Shown here one piece after another: positions 1 to 12,019 of a stretch of 64,000 nucleotides of DNA. The position numbers and the translations under genes are program-made. Position 1 is the first letter of the stretch; each line of letters opens with the position of its first letter. Location of the stretch: positions 10,057,087 to 10,121,086 of the forward strand of contig CM073591.1 in NCBI GenBank assembly GCA_037074705.1. Direction: 5' to 3'. The stretch comes from Zhengitettix transpicula. Its lineage: Eukaryota; Arthropoda; Insecta; Orthoptera; Tetrigidae. The notes under the pieces are model-generated. The model made no database searches. It was not told where the DNA came from and saw only the letters and a list, made by a program, of their open reading frames with translations.

Positions 1-683
1 TACAGCCTCTTCCGTAACTGTGCTACGGATTTGGTATCACTTCTTAAGGAAATAAAACGAGAATGATCAATTCCTCTCAGCTGGCAGAAAAGTGCAGAGC
101 CGAGCCGAGGGTTGTAAGAGGATTCTGTGAGGATTACCAGAGAGATCTCTTCCTACGAAACTATTAATCTCTCTTCTCCACTTTCCAGGGCTCTAGAGCA
201 AACCCGCCACACACACACAGAGGTCATTAGTTAAGGGTTGATGACTTACGCTGGACGTGTCACTTGTGAACCATCGCTATTTAATTATTTAAGTGTCAAG
301 TAAAATTCAGTTGTTTGTAATTTCTGCGCCCTGGGTTTATATGTCTCTGGTGTAGATACTCTTTGGAGCAAGGACCGCCAGTGGCATTAAAATTAAATAT
401 ATTCTTTTTACTAGTATACGATGCGAATAGTTTAATTATGATAAATAAACTGTTGCGTTTTGGGATTTGATTTCTTGTTTAATGTCACAGAAGCTTGAGG
501 TGAAGCAAAGAGTAAACTGAGCGAACCATGGCGAAACAATGTAAAAAACAAATAAAAAAACTAACAAATGTAGGGACAGCTTATTATCAAATGGTAATAG
601 CGCTACAATTATCACTGATGAAGATAATCAGAGTGCAGTATATATTGTAATGACAATGAGGACTTAAGCTACCTTTATTAAGT
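1..683. other. Unassigned AT-rich sequence
   Basis: No gene, RNA or repeat structure is recognised here. The sequence is AT-rich with a short CA run near 210-222. Stop codons are frequent in all frames. Confidence 0.6.
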
Positions 684-1455
684 ACTAGCTGGGTGCCTGG
701 CATTGCCCGAGATGTCATTTATCCATAACCCCTGATACACCCCAATTTGGTTTCTCAGTTTGTTAGAAATAGTCTCAGCGACATCCATAACCCACGATTT
801 GACTCGAATCTCGGTTGATTTGGCGTTAATGATATGAAACGCCCCTCCACCCCCACACATAAGCCTGCATGCATGCCGAAAGGGGTTGAAAATATACACA
901 AAAAACATCAGTAGAAATACAATCAATATAATTAACCCAGAAAAATATTTATTCAACGCAAATACCTGCCGTGTTTGCATGTTAAAAAATTTCTACCCCG
1001 CTACCCCTGCATCTGAGGGGTAAATTCCAAGGTGAATGTCATAACTAAACTCAGTGACATCCATAACCTTCGATTTGACTCTAATCTCGGTTTTGTATTG
1101 GCGTTATTATCCTGTAAAGCATCTTCACCCCAAACCCTAAGGGTGCCCTTTTCCCAGGGTGTAGCGAATGAAAATTATATTAAGATAACATCGGTAGAAA
1201 CCCTATCAATATACCTGAACCCTAAAAATATTAATCCGAGTGAAATATCGGCTGTTTTAGCTGTTTCAACCCCCGTTCACCCCCGCTTCTGGGGTGGTAG
1301 GCACGTCTCACCCCGACAATGTTTGTTACCTGGCCGCAAAGAACACGTGTACGAAATTTGGAGAAATTTGCTCCACCGGTGAAGATTTGTATAAGGAACA
1401 TACAGATATACATACATACATACATACAAACACTCTGCTTTATTTATTAGATAAG
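684..1455 (+). mobile_element. Family A interspersed element, near full-length copy
   Basis: The copy opens with ACTAGCTGGGTGCCTGGCAT, a mutated form of the family hairpin CCCGGCGTTGCCCGGG. It carries two internal units marked by GACATCCATAACC (about 781 and 1059). It ends with ACACGTGTACGAAATTTGG, then GTGAAGATTTGTATAAGGAAC and a (CATA)n tract before TTTATTTATTAG. No coding capacity is seen. The combination of tandem internal units and a terminal tetranucleotide microsatellite is typical of non-autonomous Helentron-like (HINE/pearl) elements, but a non-LTR 3' end cannot be excluded. Confidence 0.75.
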
Positions 1456-2588
1456 AGAACGCAGTGAGCGCAGTGACATTTCTTTTACGTTGATCTAATA
1501 CATTTAGCATTTCTTGTGGATTAGTTGACTTGATTTTTTTTTTCCAAATTCAACCAAAGGACCGACAATGATCCTGACTTGGTTATGTAAAAATGAAGGA
1601 GGGTTGCAATTAGCAAATTCTTTGGATATAAGAGAAAAAGATAGACCATAAAGACGTATTTGGATTCGAAAACGAGGAAAAACTGAGAAAAGGCCGTCAG
1701 GCATACCAACTGTTTCAGAGAGAGAGAGACAGACAGACAGAGAGAGCAAAAGAAACACTAATGAAAATGGCGATAGAACCAGAATAATGGTATGAATAAT
1801 TGTTGCTCGGTTGAGAGCATGAGTAGATAATAACTTTCTTAGAGTGGATAGGTGGCAGGTTGAGCCCTATTTTGAGGCGCTTTTTTATTGCAGGTATAAA
1901 AAATAATATCTTAACAAAATTAAGGAGCTTTTAGAAAGACTACAAAATCTACAGCAAGAAGAAGGGCAAAAATGTCAGACTGATTGGCAGCGATTGAACA
2001 CGTAAAGATCGGGTTGAACAGTTTCTCTGGGACGTGCCATCGTGAATGGAATGAATACTCGGGGTAACGTAGAAGCGTAACATATTTCCCGAACTGTAGA
2101 CAATATTTAACCAGAGTGATAAATATGGATATTTAACGTAATAAAATTAATTACGCCGGTATTAAAATATTAAATAATCATTGAGTTGAGACAACTTACA
2201 CGAAGTAAACGAAGACAAACTAAAGAAAAAAAAATAATCGAAAAAATTACCGAATAATTATTACAGATAATATTGAGGTTTTGAACGAATGAAAAAAAAA
2301 ATTATATAAACTATCTGAAACGATACGTATTCAAACTAACTTTAGTTTGTCTGCGTCTACTTTGTCCAATTAGTCTATATATATTATACATTTTTATTAT
2401 CTTGAATAATAATACCTGAAGATGTTACGAACACGTATCGAAACGTCGTTACGCCTATTAAATAAAAACAATAAAGTGTTTGTATAAGGTCAATAATCGA
2501 TTTGTTAATAAAGTTACGTAGTGAATATTTACAGAACAATTTTCCTTCCATTTTTTTTAAAAAATTGTTTTCATTACTCATCGGAATA
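1456..2588. other. Unassigned AT-rich sequence
   Basis: Nothing recognisable as a gene. There is a short GA/GACA tract near 1718-1748. A hammerhead-like motif at 2416-2451 is listed separately. Short open frames on the minus strand are low-complexity and do not resemble a known protein. Confidence 0.55.
2416..2451 (+). ncRNA. Hammerhead-ribozyme-like motif (candidate)
   Basis: CTGAAGA at 2416-2422 is followed by a short hairpin, TACG/CGTA with loop AACA, then GAAACGTCGTT at 2440-2450. This matches the order of the hammerhead core: CUGANGA, stem II, GAAA. A two-base stem III (AC/GT) with loop GTC could follow. Penelope-like elements carry related motifs in their termini. The short stem III and unproven stem I make activity uncertain. 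Confidence 0.3.
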
Positions 2589-4098
2589 TTTGAGAAGATA
2601 AGAAGATAACCTTACCCAATTTAAATATAGACAGCAAATTTTCTTTCCAATTAAACTCACTGGAATAACGCGAATAGTGTAAAATGAAGATAAGAAGATG
2701 AAAGTTACCCAATTTAAATACAGTAGGAATTTTCTTTCCAATTAATCTCATTGTAATAACGCGAATAGTGTAAAATGAAGATAAGAAGTTAAACGTTACC
2801 TACTTTAAATATAGTAGCAATTTTCTTCAAATTAATCTTATTGTAATAACGCGAATAGTGTAAAATGAAGATAAGAAGATGAAAGTTACCCAATTTAAAT
2901 ACAGTAGGAATTTTCTTTCCAATTAATCTCATTGTAATAACGCGAATAGTGTAAAATGAAGATAAGAAGATGAAAGTTACCCAATTTAAATACAGTAGGA
3001 ATTTTCTTTCCAATTAATCTCATTGTAATAACGCGAATAGTGTAAAATGAAGATAAGAAGTTAAACGTTACCTACTTTAAATATAGTAGCAATTTTCTTC
3101 AAATTAATCTTATTGTAATAACGCGAATAGTGTAAAATGAAGATAAGAAGATAAAAGTTACCTAATTTAATTACAGTAGATATTTCTTTCCAATTAAACT
3201 CTTTGTAATAACGCGAATAGTGTAAAATGAAGATAAGAAGATAAAAGTTACCTAATTTAATTACAGTAGGGATTTTCTTTCCAATTAAACTCATTGTAAT
3301 AACGCGAATAGTGTAAAATGAAGATAAGAAGATAAAAGTTACCTAATTTAATTACAGTAGAGATTTTCTTTCCAATTAAACTCTTTGTAATAACGCGAAT
3401 AGTGTAAAATGAAGATAAGAAGATAAAAGTTACCTAATTTAATTACAGTAGGGATTTTCTTTCCAATTAAACTCATTGTAATAACGCGAATAGTGTAAAA
3501 TGAAGATAAGAAGATAAAAGTTACCTAATTTAATTACAGTAGGGATTTTCTTTCCAATTAAACTCTTTGTAATAACGCGAATAATGTAAAAGGAAGATAA
3601 GAAGATAAAAGTTACCTAATTTAATTACAGTAGAGATTTTCTTTCTAATTAAACTCTTTGTAATAACACGAATAGTGTAATATGAAGATAAGAAGATAAA
3701 AGTTACCTAATTTAATTACAGTAGAGATTTTCTTTCCAATTAAACTCTTTGTAATAACGCGAATAGTGTAAAGATAAACGTTACCTAATTTAAATATAGT
3801 TGGAATTTTCTTTCCAATTAATCTCATTGTAATAACGCGACTAGTGTAAAATGAAGATACGAAGATAAAAGTGACCCAATTTAAATATAGACAGCATTTT
3901 CTTTCCAATTAAACTCACTGGAATAACGCAAATAGTGTAAAATGAAGATAAGAAGATAACCGTTACCTTTTTTAAATATAGTTGGAATTTTTTTTCCAAT
4001 TAATCTCAATGTAATTACGCGAATAGTGTAAAATGAAGTTAAGAAGATAAACGTTTCTAATTTAAATTTAGACAGGACTTTTGGTCCAATTAAAAAAG
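2589..4098. repeat. 91-bp satellite array, about 16 units
   Basis: The phrase GCGAATAGTGTAAAATGAAG recurs every 90-91 bp (for example near 2670, 2761, 2851, 2942). Units include GTTACC.AATTTAA and TTTTCTTTCCAATTAA. Units 2750-2855 and 3020-3125 are nearly identical and lie about 273 bp apart, which is a three-unit higher-order period. Between about 3190 and 3560 the units alternate CTCTTTGTAA and CTCATTGTAA. Open frames across it are by-products of the repeat. Confidence 0.95.
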
Positions 4099-4876
4099 GT
4101 TCTCATTGCTCCTGCGAGTATTTAACTTAATTTAGGGACGTGTAATTATTCTGAAATTCTATATATGTATGTTTAGCCCCCATCCCCCCCGTTGAATGGC
4201 GACGGTGACGTCATCAGCACGTTATTTACGCCTCGAGATGACCGAGAAACCTCCGTAGTCGAGGTTAAGTGTCCGCGCGAGCGAGGGCGTCGCTTGTCTG
4301 AATGCGCCTCGAACGCGTCGTGCAAAACAAAAGAAAGGGGATCTTGAATATGGGGAAAGTGCGTCACAATGAGAGGCGCAGTAAAGAAGATGAGAAAGCT
4401 TGAAGCTGAACGCTCGCGCGCGCGCGTTCGCCATAACAACTTTGCATGTTTTACTACCTGGTACTTAGCAGAATCCCGTCGTTCAAGTAACTCTGCGGAG
4501 AGGATGAATAACACTTGCATTAAGGGAAACGCACTGCTCTTAAAGGCGAATAACATTACGTAAAAGGAAGAAAAGATGTACTCAATGTGTACGGGAGAAA
4601 CTCCGTGCTTCAAACACAAAGATCCTCCAGAGGCAAGCTAAAAAAAAAAAGCAACCCTCACGAATCCATTTTATTAAAGTGAACACTCCTATAAAAACGA
4701 GATACAGACCAGTCCACGAGTTAAGAGACGACTGAGAGGAACCGATTCATTAAAGAAAGCCTTCCATATTTATTAAGTAGATTTAAAATAAGAAAGCACT
4801 CCGTGAAGTGTGGCAACAACGCCTCGTACCAACCACTCGGAAATATAATTTTCAATAGCACTGTAACTGCAGGTAT
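4099..4876. other. CpG-rich patch in AT-rich DNA, no recognised gene
   Basis: Between about 4180 and 4440 the sequence is unusually rich in CpG (runs such as TCGCGCGCGCGCG) and holds a TGACGTCA site at 4206-4213. A 148-codon frame lies on the minus strand at 4173-4619. Its predicted product resembles no family I know, and competing frames are open on the other strand. A CpG island or promoter fragment is possible. Confidence 0.3.
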
Positions 4877-5374
4877 GTAGTTGTCAGATGACGTCACGAG
4901 AAACAGGGAGTCTGGAAAACAATCAGACCGCCAAAAAAAACCGTGGGTCAGTTTCATGCAAATTGGCGGCCATTTTGAGACAGTTTCTTGAGTTTCTCTT
5001 AAATCAGGCGTGTATTTGAAATGTAAAACCATCTCAAATGTTATCTCTGACCGTCAAAGCTCCCTCAGTGAAAGACTACCCTTAATATTACTGTTATTCC
5101 ACGTCTAGATTTATTTATAAATCCAGTTGTCTGATGACGTCACGAGAAACTGGGGGTCCGGAAAACAATCAGACCGCCAAAAAAAAACCGTGGGTCAGTT
5201 TCATGCGAATCGGCGGCCATTTTGAGACAGTTTCTTGAGTTTCTCTTAAATCAGGCGTGTATTTGAAATGTAAAACCATCTCAAATGTTATCTCTGACGG
5301 TAAAAGCTCACTCACTGAAAGACTATCCTTAATATTACTCTTTTTCCACGTCTAGATTTATCAATAAATCCATT
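4877..5374. repeat. Tandem duplication, two 246-bp units
   Basis: The unit starting TTGTCAGATGACGTCACGAG (4881) is repeated from 5127 with few differences. Each copy carries a TGACGTCA palindrome (4889 and 5135), a run GACCGCCAAAAAAA, and ends at TCCACGTCTAGATTTAT. The high identity implies a recent duplication. Confidence 0.95.
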
Positions 5375-5757
5375 TCACTTATGTATTTACCTATTATTCT
5401 TTGTTTTCTCATTTAAAAATGAACTATTTTACGTATAAGAAAATTACAGAACGTTACAGGAAAAAAAACTGTAAGTATTTATTTTTTATATTCATAAAAT
5501 GTATTTAAAAATTTCTTTGACATCAAGTTTATATAAAAAAATATTATTTTAAATCCTTAGGTATTCAATTTTGTGTGATTCATCCATACGAAATATGTCC
5601 GTCTGAGGAGGGTCCATCAAAGGTGGTCGAAACGTTCTGTTCTTTGTTGTATGTCATTATTAATCAATTGTTTATTATACTTTGGCCAGTGTATTTATTT
5701 GTTGATTCAACTGATGTCTGAAAATATAACTAATATAGGTGTATTTTTTATTTTGTT
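5375..5757. other. AT-rich spacer
   Basis: Mostly A/T with no gene. It contains the hammerhead-like motif at 5603-5640 and leads directly into a family A array. Confidence 0.6.
5603..5640 (+). ncRNA. Hammerhead-ribozyme-like motif (candidate)
   Basis: CTGAGGA at 5603-5609 is followed by a five-pair stem, CCATC/GGTGG with loop AAA and one T.G wobble, then GAAACGTTCTGT at 5629-5640. A stem III AC/GT with loop GTTCT and a following T is possible. The order matches the hammerhead core, but no stem I was demonstrated. Confidence 0.3.
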
Positions 5758-7085
5758 ATTATCTTGGTGCCCGGCGTTTCCCGGGTTGTGATAATTGACA
5801 TCAGCGTCACCCATAACCCCGGATTCGACTCCAAACTCGGTCGTTTTTGCGTTATTTTTATGTACCGCCCCATCCACCCCCACCCCTAAGGGTCCTACCC
5901 TCTAATGTCGAAATGGGTTGAAATTTTACACACAAACAACATCGAGTTAAAAACACTTTCAATCTCATTGACCACCGACTTCCACCCCGCAAAAAAAAAT
6001 TAATTTGCCGTTGCAAATAACGGCCGAATGAGCATTTTTGAAAAATTTCACCCTTATCCCTGGGGGGTTAAACGATAGCCTGAATGTCATAATTAATATC
6101 AGTGACATCCATAACCCGCGGATTTGACTCCAATCTCAGTCGTTTTCGCGTTATTTTTATGTACCGCCCCTCCACCCCCACCCCTAAGGTGCCATGACAA
6201 AATTATACATAAAAACATCGGGAGAAACACTGTCAATCTCATTGACTCACAAAAATATTTATCCGACGCAAATATCGACCGTTTAACAGGTTTGAAAAAT
6301 TTCCTCCCCCGTTCACCTCTCCCCCTGGGAATGTTAAACTGCAAGTTCAGTGTCATAATTAAACTCAGAAACATCCATAACCTCGGATGCGACTCCAATC
6401 TCGATATTTTATTCGCGTTATTTTTTTTAAATGAAACTCCACCCCAACCCCTAAGGGTACTCTCCTCCAATGCCGAATAGGGTTGAAATTATACACACAC
6501 AACGTCTTAGAAATATGATAAATCTAACTAACCCCGAAAATATTTATTCAACGCAAATATTGGCCGTGTTTGAATGTTTTAATATTTCAACCCCCACCCT
6601 TGGAGGTTAAACGGCAAGTTGAATGCTATTATCACAATCCATAATCCCCCAATTTGACTCCATTCTCGGTTATTTTTTTGCGTTGTTTTTATGTAATGCT
6701 GCTCAACCCCCCCACCGACCCTTGAAAGCAGTCCCTTACCAAGCCGCAAAGGGGTTGAAATTAAACTCAGACAACATCTTAGAAATATTATAAATCTAAC
6801 TAATCCCGAAAAATATTTATCCAACGCAAATATCGACCATTTACCAGGTTTGAAAAATTTCCTCCCCCGTTCACCTCTCCCCTTGGGAATGTTAAACTGC
6901 AAGTAAAATATCATAACTTAAACTCAGCGACATCCATAACCACGGATGCGACTCCAATCTCGATATTTTATTCGCGTTATTTTTTTAAATGAAACTCCAC
7001 CCCAACCCCTAAGGGTACTCTCCTCTTCTGCCTAGAAGGGGTTGAAATTATACACAGACGACATCGGTATAAATACTGTCAATCA
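5758..7085 (+). mobile_element. Family A element with five internal tandem units
   Basis: It starts at GGTGCCCGGCGTTTCCCGGG. The CATCCATAACC-type marker recurs near 5810, 6104, 6371, 6636 and 6931, giving units of about 265-300 bp. Each unit also holds AATATTTATC.GACGCAAATAT and CACCCC.ACCCCTAAGGGTG. The terminal (CATA)n tract is absent, so this is a 3'-truncated copy. Open frames inside (for example 6124-6480) shift between units and are not conserved. Confidence 0.85.
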
Positions 7086-7784
7086 ATGTTCGTTATATGT
7101 TTTGTGTGTGTGTGTTTATGAATGTCATGTACTTGATTGTAGCGTTAGTTTCTCTTTGTATGTAAAAACCTCTTAGGATTCTCCCTGTTTCATCTGTACA
7201 CGGGAAAAATGGAGTCAATAAATCAATAAAAATACATATGAGTTTTTAAAAATTATTAATTAAAACAAAAACAACTTGTGTGTGTCTACACACATTGAAA
7301 TTAATTTTTACACATCAACAGTGATTGGAATTATTTTATTTCCAGCAGGAATGTTTCAGTAGTTCCAGTAAATCTTTCGGCTGTAAACTAAAGACAGAGG
7401 GAATGTAATAGCAGGATTTAATTTTAAATTAATTTGTCTGACTAATTATTCTGTTAACATTATTATTTTTTCACTAATATGAAAAAACCGATTCGGTTCA
7501 AATCAACAGATTTAATGAACGTACCGGCGCTGACTGGAGTTTAAATTGCATCACACGTGAATTAACAATTCAAAATAAATACGGTCTAATTTTTTTTTTA
7601 ATTAAAAAAAAACAACCCTTCACACACACACACACACACACGTTATCACGGTCAATGGAACTGAGTTTCAGTTGCGGTAATTATTTTTACAGAAACAAAA
7701 CTACACTTAATTTCATTCATATATGTATAAATTTTTTAAAAAAATAGAACCGTTTTGCCCAATCTATAACCAATTATAACTTAT
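7086..7784. other. AT-rich sequence with a possible retroelement tail
   Basis: About 7105-7233 reads TTTGTGTGTGTGTG, then AATGGAGTCAATAAATCAAT. That form is common in 3' ends of invertebrate non-LTR retrotransposons, but no coding part is attached. A (CA)n tract lies at about 7621-7642. The remainder is A/T-rich with no gene. Confidence 0.35.
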
Positions 7785-8600
7785 TTGTCTTCTTTTTCGT
7801 TCGCCATACAACAACTGTATAATGGAGAACCTACGTCACATGAGAGGAGGGGGAGAAGAGGGGGGGGGTTGTTTATTTCTGCCTTGAGGGTTGCCTATGT
7901 TGTAGGGCGTTATTCACCTTATGGTGCGCTTTTGGTTATCGATTTGTTACCAAATATTTTTTATAACTGTTGTCTGAATTACTGCCTGCAAGCGTGGGAA
8001 TGTGGCTTGCCGGGGTCGAGCAGCAGACACAAGACAAAGGCGGGGTGGATTGGAAAATCCGCAAGTCCCGCAAGCGAGGTCAGGGTCGGCCAAGGAAGGG
8101 GTAGACGACTGGGAGGGTATGGCCCTAAAATAGATGGAAGTGGGTCACGTGTGCACAAGGACCAACGAGGAGAGAGGGATTTTGAGGAGGCAGAGAGAAA
8201 GAAGTCTGCGAACACGAAGAGATGAATTTGGACCGTCGGTGAGAGTGGTCAGGGAGAGTTGATCCTGGAAGATTTTGGTTTTGCACGTGGGTCTCCGGGG
8301 TCGTCTGCTGCGAATGCTGCGGAGAGAGAGAGTCGCCAACGGGAGTCGACCCTGTCCGAGCTGCAGACCTGGTAAGTCGCGTTCCATGCTTCCGGGTATC
8401 GCGTCGGTTTGCCACGAGGAGAACCACGGTTAATCTTGAGAAAGGGAGGGGGTCACATGCATCCCTGGCAGGCTGGAGAGCTTTTGGTTTTGTATAAACT
8501 CTGAGAAAATGAATTATTGTTTTTTTTTAATAACTAAATATTGTATTTCCCTTTCCTGCAAGAACAATTCTTGCAGGTGGCGCCCAACAAACCGCATATC
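7785..8600 (+). other. Possible LTR or leader remnant with a tRNA-Lys-type primer site
   Basis: TGGCGCCCAAC at 8578-8588 equals the first 11 bases of the primer-binding site used with tRNA-Lys1,2 by many retroelements. It is preceded by the hairpin TGCAAGAACAATTCTTGCA (8557-8575). Upstream lies a GC-rich, purine-rich block (7980-8460) with a splice-donor-like CTGGTAAGTCG near 8371. No gag or pol frame follows, and no second LTR was found. Frames of 78-146 codons overlap on both strands and are not recognised. Confidence 0.3.
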
Positions 8601-8823
8601 AATAGTTAATTTAACTTTAAGCTCACCACAACCTAGAACGGCGGCCTCTAGAAGTTATTGTCTCCAGGAATAGGATTTTCAAGCTAAACTAAATTGGAGA
8701 CAAAATAAATTGACCACGATTAAGAACGCTGGGGAGGGGGAGGGAAACATTACTGTAGGAGGACGTTGAAAAATTAATATAATACAAGTAATTACGATAA
8801 TTACGAAAACAATTGAAAAACAC

Positions 8824-9022
8824 TTGTCCCACGCCGTTTCCTGGATGGCGAGAGTGAAGTTTACTGTGGGGACGCAGCATTCCCCTTCTCCGTATCTCGT
8901 CCAGTTCTGGAGGCAGCTGGCCGACTGTTTCCAATGGGAACAGGGAACAACTCTTACCGTATGGCCCAAGGTCTGTGACCCCGGAACATGCAACCTCTCA
9001 GAACAGGCCTCGGCATGTGAAA
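8824..9022 (-). mobile_element. Family B element, internal fragment
   Basis: This matches the core of family B: ACGCAGCATTCCCCTTCTCC, GCAGCTGGCCGACTGT and CCCAAGGTCTGTGACCCC. It lacks both the hairpin end and the A-tail end. Sense is taken as the strand that ends in A-rich sequence in other copies. Confidence 0.8.
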
Positions 9023-9041
9023 TACTCATTTATATTTAATA

Positions 9042-9632
9042 TACTAGCTGGGGGGTGCCCGGCGTTGCTCGTGTACTTATTTATATAAACTCGAAAAAGT
9101 ATTTAATTGAATACTTAAATATATTCCTTGAGTATTTCAGGATATAATCGTCACTCAGTCTTCATACATTACGAAATATTACATTGATGAAATTGTTAGC
9201 TAGACTCACAACTAATTAACTTACATTTTCCCCCAAGGATGGTAAAGAAATTCGTATTCTTCTTTATTACCATTCGATGGAACATTGCTGTATAAAATTA
9301 TACTTTTTATTAAAAAAAAATATTTCTGCTTTAGTTCATTCCTAATAAAGGAGTTATTTCCTTTGTTCGTTGCCTAGTAACGTCTTTCTCTCGCATGACG
9401 TCATTGTCTCTTGGCGCGCAGTAATTTAATATTTAATGATCACGGTTTTTAATTATAATTCTTTCCACATGTATGCTAGGGGTTTCTCACCCCCACAGTA
9501 CCGTTTCTCGTGTTTTGAAGAATTTGTGTACCAATTGTAGTTGCAATCTGTCCACGCTTTTAAATTTGTATAGAAATTAACGTAAATACAAACATACATA
9601 CAAATATACATCCTTTTTTATTATATAGATAA
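9042..9632 (+). mobile_element. Family A, subtype A2
   Basis: It starts ACTAGCTGGGGGGTGCCCGG and ends with CAATCTGTCCACGC, AATTTGTATAGAAATTAACG and CATACATACAAATATACATC, followed by TTATATAGAT. The middle differs from ordinary family A. The 3' part matches the reverse complement of 26663-26830 and 27300-27490, so A2 is a distinct three-copy group here. Confidence 0.75.
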
Positions 9633-9654
9633 TAATTTTCAGTATTGACCCAGT

Positions 9655-9745
9655 GACAACAGTTTAACAGGCTCTCGGTGACGTCACATCTAGGAGTTAA
9701 ATGAGGGGGGAGTAAAAATGTTACACAAGTTGATAGTTGGCGGAG
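9655..9745. repeat. Dispersed copy of the CRE-bearing repeat
   Basis: AGTTTAACAGGCTCTCGGTG leads into a TGACGTCA site at 9679 and then CATCTAGGAGTTAAATGAGG. It matches the unit at about 12760-12860 in the main array, about 3 kb away. Confidence 0.8.
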
Positions 9746-9767
9746 ACAAGCAACAATTAAATAATAT

Positions 9768-10060
9768 CTTCGGAAGTTATCTTTCCTATTCCAAATAATA
9801 GAATGTAAGGAAGAGAAGAAATCTTTAAAACAGCATGATGCAGAGATTACAGATAAATACTAATTACAATTACATGAGTGAGACACTGATGTATTATATC
9901 TTTGGAAATCATCTTCGTATTGTAAACAATGTAATGGAAGGAAGGAAAATCTTATCAACAATATACGAATATTACAGATAAATGTAAAATTAGAAGTTTA
10001 CTAATGAGACACTAATTGGATATTATCTTTGATTTAGAAATTATATTTATGCCGAAAAGA
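9768..10060. repeat. Degenerate tandem repeat, about 127-bp unit
   Basis: Two diverged units share AATGTAAGGAAG/AATGGAAGGAAG, ATTACAGATAAATRY and GAGACACT.A, spaced about 125-128 bp apart. A third partial unit follows. No coding potential is seen. Confidence 0.65.
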
Positions 10061-10675
10061 ATTTAAATAATGTAAACATGTAAATCTGATAATTGAGGCT
10101 GTGTTGCAACATTACTGTGTTTATCTGATTATGACTAACAATACTTTAAACCAATGTGTTGTTGCTTTGATCAGCCTCTTCAAAATAATTTACATTATAA
10201 ATAACGACATCCGTTTGGCTTCTTTCGGGGAAAATTGATTTCTGAGACCGTTTAATTCTTCCTCGACGCCATTATTCCGCCTCGTTTCCGGTATCTCCGC
10301 GCTGCCTGGGCGTCGTGGTGGTTGTTAATGAGGCAGTTAACAGGCTGCATCACGCACACCGTCAACGTGTCATCGCACAACTTCCTCTTATCGGGAGCAC
10401 TACAATGGTTTTCCCCAATATTTCCCTCCCTCCTACTTTTCCATGGCGCTGTAAAATAGTCTCTTTGTCGAATAAAATTCGATCATATCGGAATGTGTGT
10501 GTTTTTCGAGACAAGTTACACGAGTTTTCTATTATCTGTGACGAGAACTAGTCACGGTATTGATCTCTTTGACATGTAACACCGCTGTTTACATTAAGTA
10601 AGTGCGGGGAACCGTAACATACTTTATTTATAAGCTATCAACGTTTATTATATGAGTTCCGTTTATTATTATATT
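10061..10675. other. Unassigned sequence
   Basis: AT-rich except for a more GC-balanced stretch at 10250-10560. A 78-codon plus-strand frame at 10315-10551 shows no recognisable motif. No support for a gene was found. Confidence 0.5.
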
Positions 10676-11618
10676 ACTAACTGGGTTCCAGGCGTTTCCC
10701 AGGATGTCGTATATCATCAACCCCCCCTATTTGACTCCAATTCCGGTTGCTTTTGCGTTATTTGTATGTAATTCACTTCGCCCCCTACCCCTACATGATC
10801 TCACCTCCCATGCCGACCCCGAAAACGTTTCTTTCATAAATCATATCGTCCGTTTCAGCATTTTTACAAAATTTCCACTCACGTCCTCACTGTACTTGAA
10901 GCTCAACAAAAAGTTGAATGTAATTATTATATTCAGAAATATAGATACATAACCGTGGTTTTGGCCCTAATCTCGGGTGAATTCGCGTAAAGGATCCTTC
11001 CCCTATTCCTAAGGGTGCTCCTTTACCATGCTGTAAGGGATTGATATTATACTCAGATAACATTGCTATAAACTGTATCAATTTATTTAACTCCTAAAAA
11101 TATTTATCCGACTCAAATATCGACTGTTTTAGCATGTTTAAGTATTTCCACCCCCGTCCACCACCGCTTCTGGGGGTGGTAACCGCGTCTCACCCCGACA
11201 GTGTTTGTTTCCTGGTCGCAAAGAACACGTGTACGAATTTTGGTGAAATTTGCTCCACTGGTGTAGATTTGTATTCTCCACTTCAAACCCTAAATGTGTC
11301 CTTTTCTTAGGGTGTAGGGGATGAAAATTATATTCAGAAAACATCTGTAGAAACACTTTCAATATCTTAGACCCCTAAAAATTATTATCTGACTGAAATA
11401 TCGCCTGTTTTAGCATGTTTAAATATTTCCACCCCCGTCCACCCCCCGCTTCTGGGGGTGGTAACCGCGTCTCAACCCGACAGTGTTTGTTTTATGGTCG
11501 TAAAGAACACGTGTACGAATTTTGGTGAAATTTGCTCCACCGGTGTAGATTTGTATATGGAACATACAAATATACATACATACATACATACATACATACA
11601 CACACTCATTTTCTATTT
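10676..11618 (+). mobile_element. Family A element with duplicated 3' module
   Basis: It opens ACTAACTGGGTTCCAGGCG and ends in a long (CATA)n tract near 11570-11605. The terminal module, from TTTAGCATGTTTAA through ACACGTGTACGAATTTTGG to GTGTAGATTTGTAT, occurs twice (about 11130-11275 and 11410-11560). Only the second copy carries the CATA tract. Confidence 0.85.
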
Positions 11619-11635
11619 ATAAGAAGAAGAAGATT

Positions 11636-12003
11636 GTACTGGCTGTGGAGCCCGGCGTTGCCCGGGGTTGTCTCAGATATCCATAACCCCCGATTTGACC
11701 CACAATCTCGACTGCTTTTGCGTTATTTTTATGTAACGCACCTCGACCCCTTATCCCTAAAGGAGCTCACCTCCAATCTTGAAAGGGGGGTTGAAGTCAT
11801 GAACCCCGAAAAAGCTTCTTTCGACAAATATATCGGCCGTTTTAACACGTTTAAAAAATTCCACCCTCCCCCCCCGTGCATTAAACAGAAAATTGAATGT
11901 TATAATTGAACTCAGCGACATCCATAACCATCGGATTCGACTTCAATATCGGTTGTATTCTCGTTTATTTTTATGCAACGCCCCTCCACCCCACCCCCCA
12001 ACT
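11636..12003 (+). mobile_element. Family A element, 3'-truncated
   Basis: It starts GAGCCCGGCGTTGCCCGGGG directly after the previous copy's tail. It contains two CATCCATAACC markers (about 11679 and 11919) and stops before the CATA end, near the start of the CRE-bearing array. Confidence 0.8.
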
Positions 12004-12019
12004 TGCAAAGTTGCTGCTC

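Noticed and set aside
4173..4619. A 148-codon minus-strand frame in the CpG-rich patch
   Set aside because: Other frames overlap it, no motif is recognisable and no splice context is evident.
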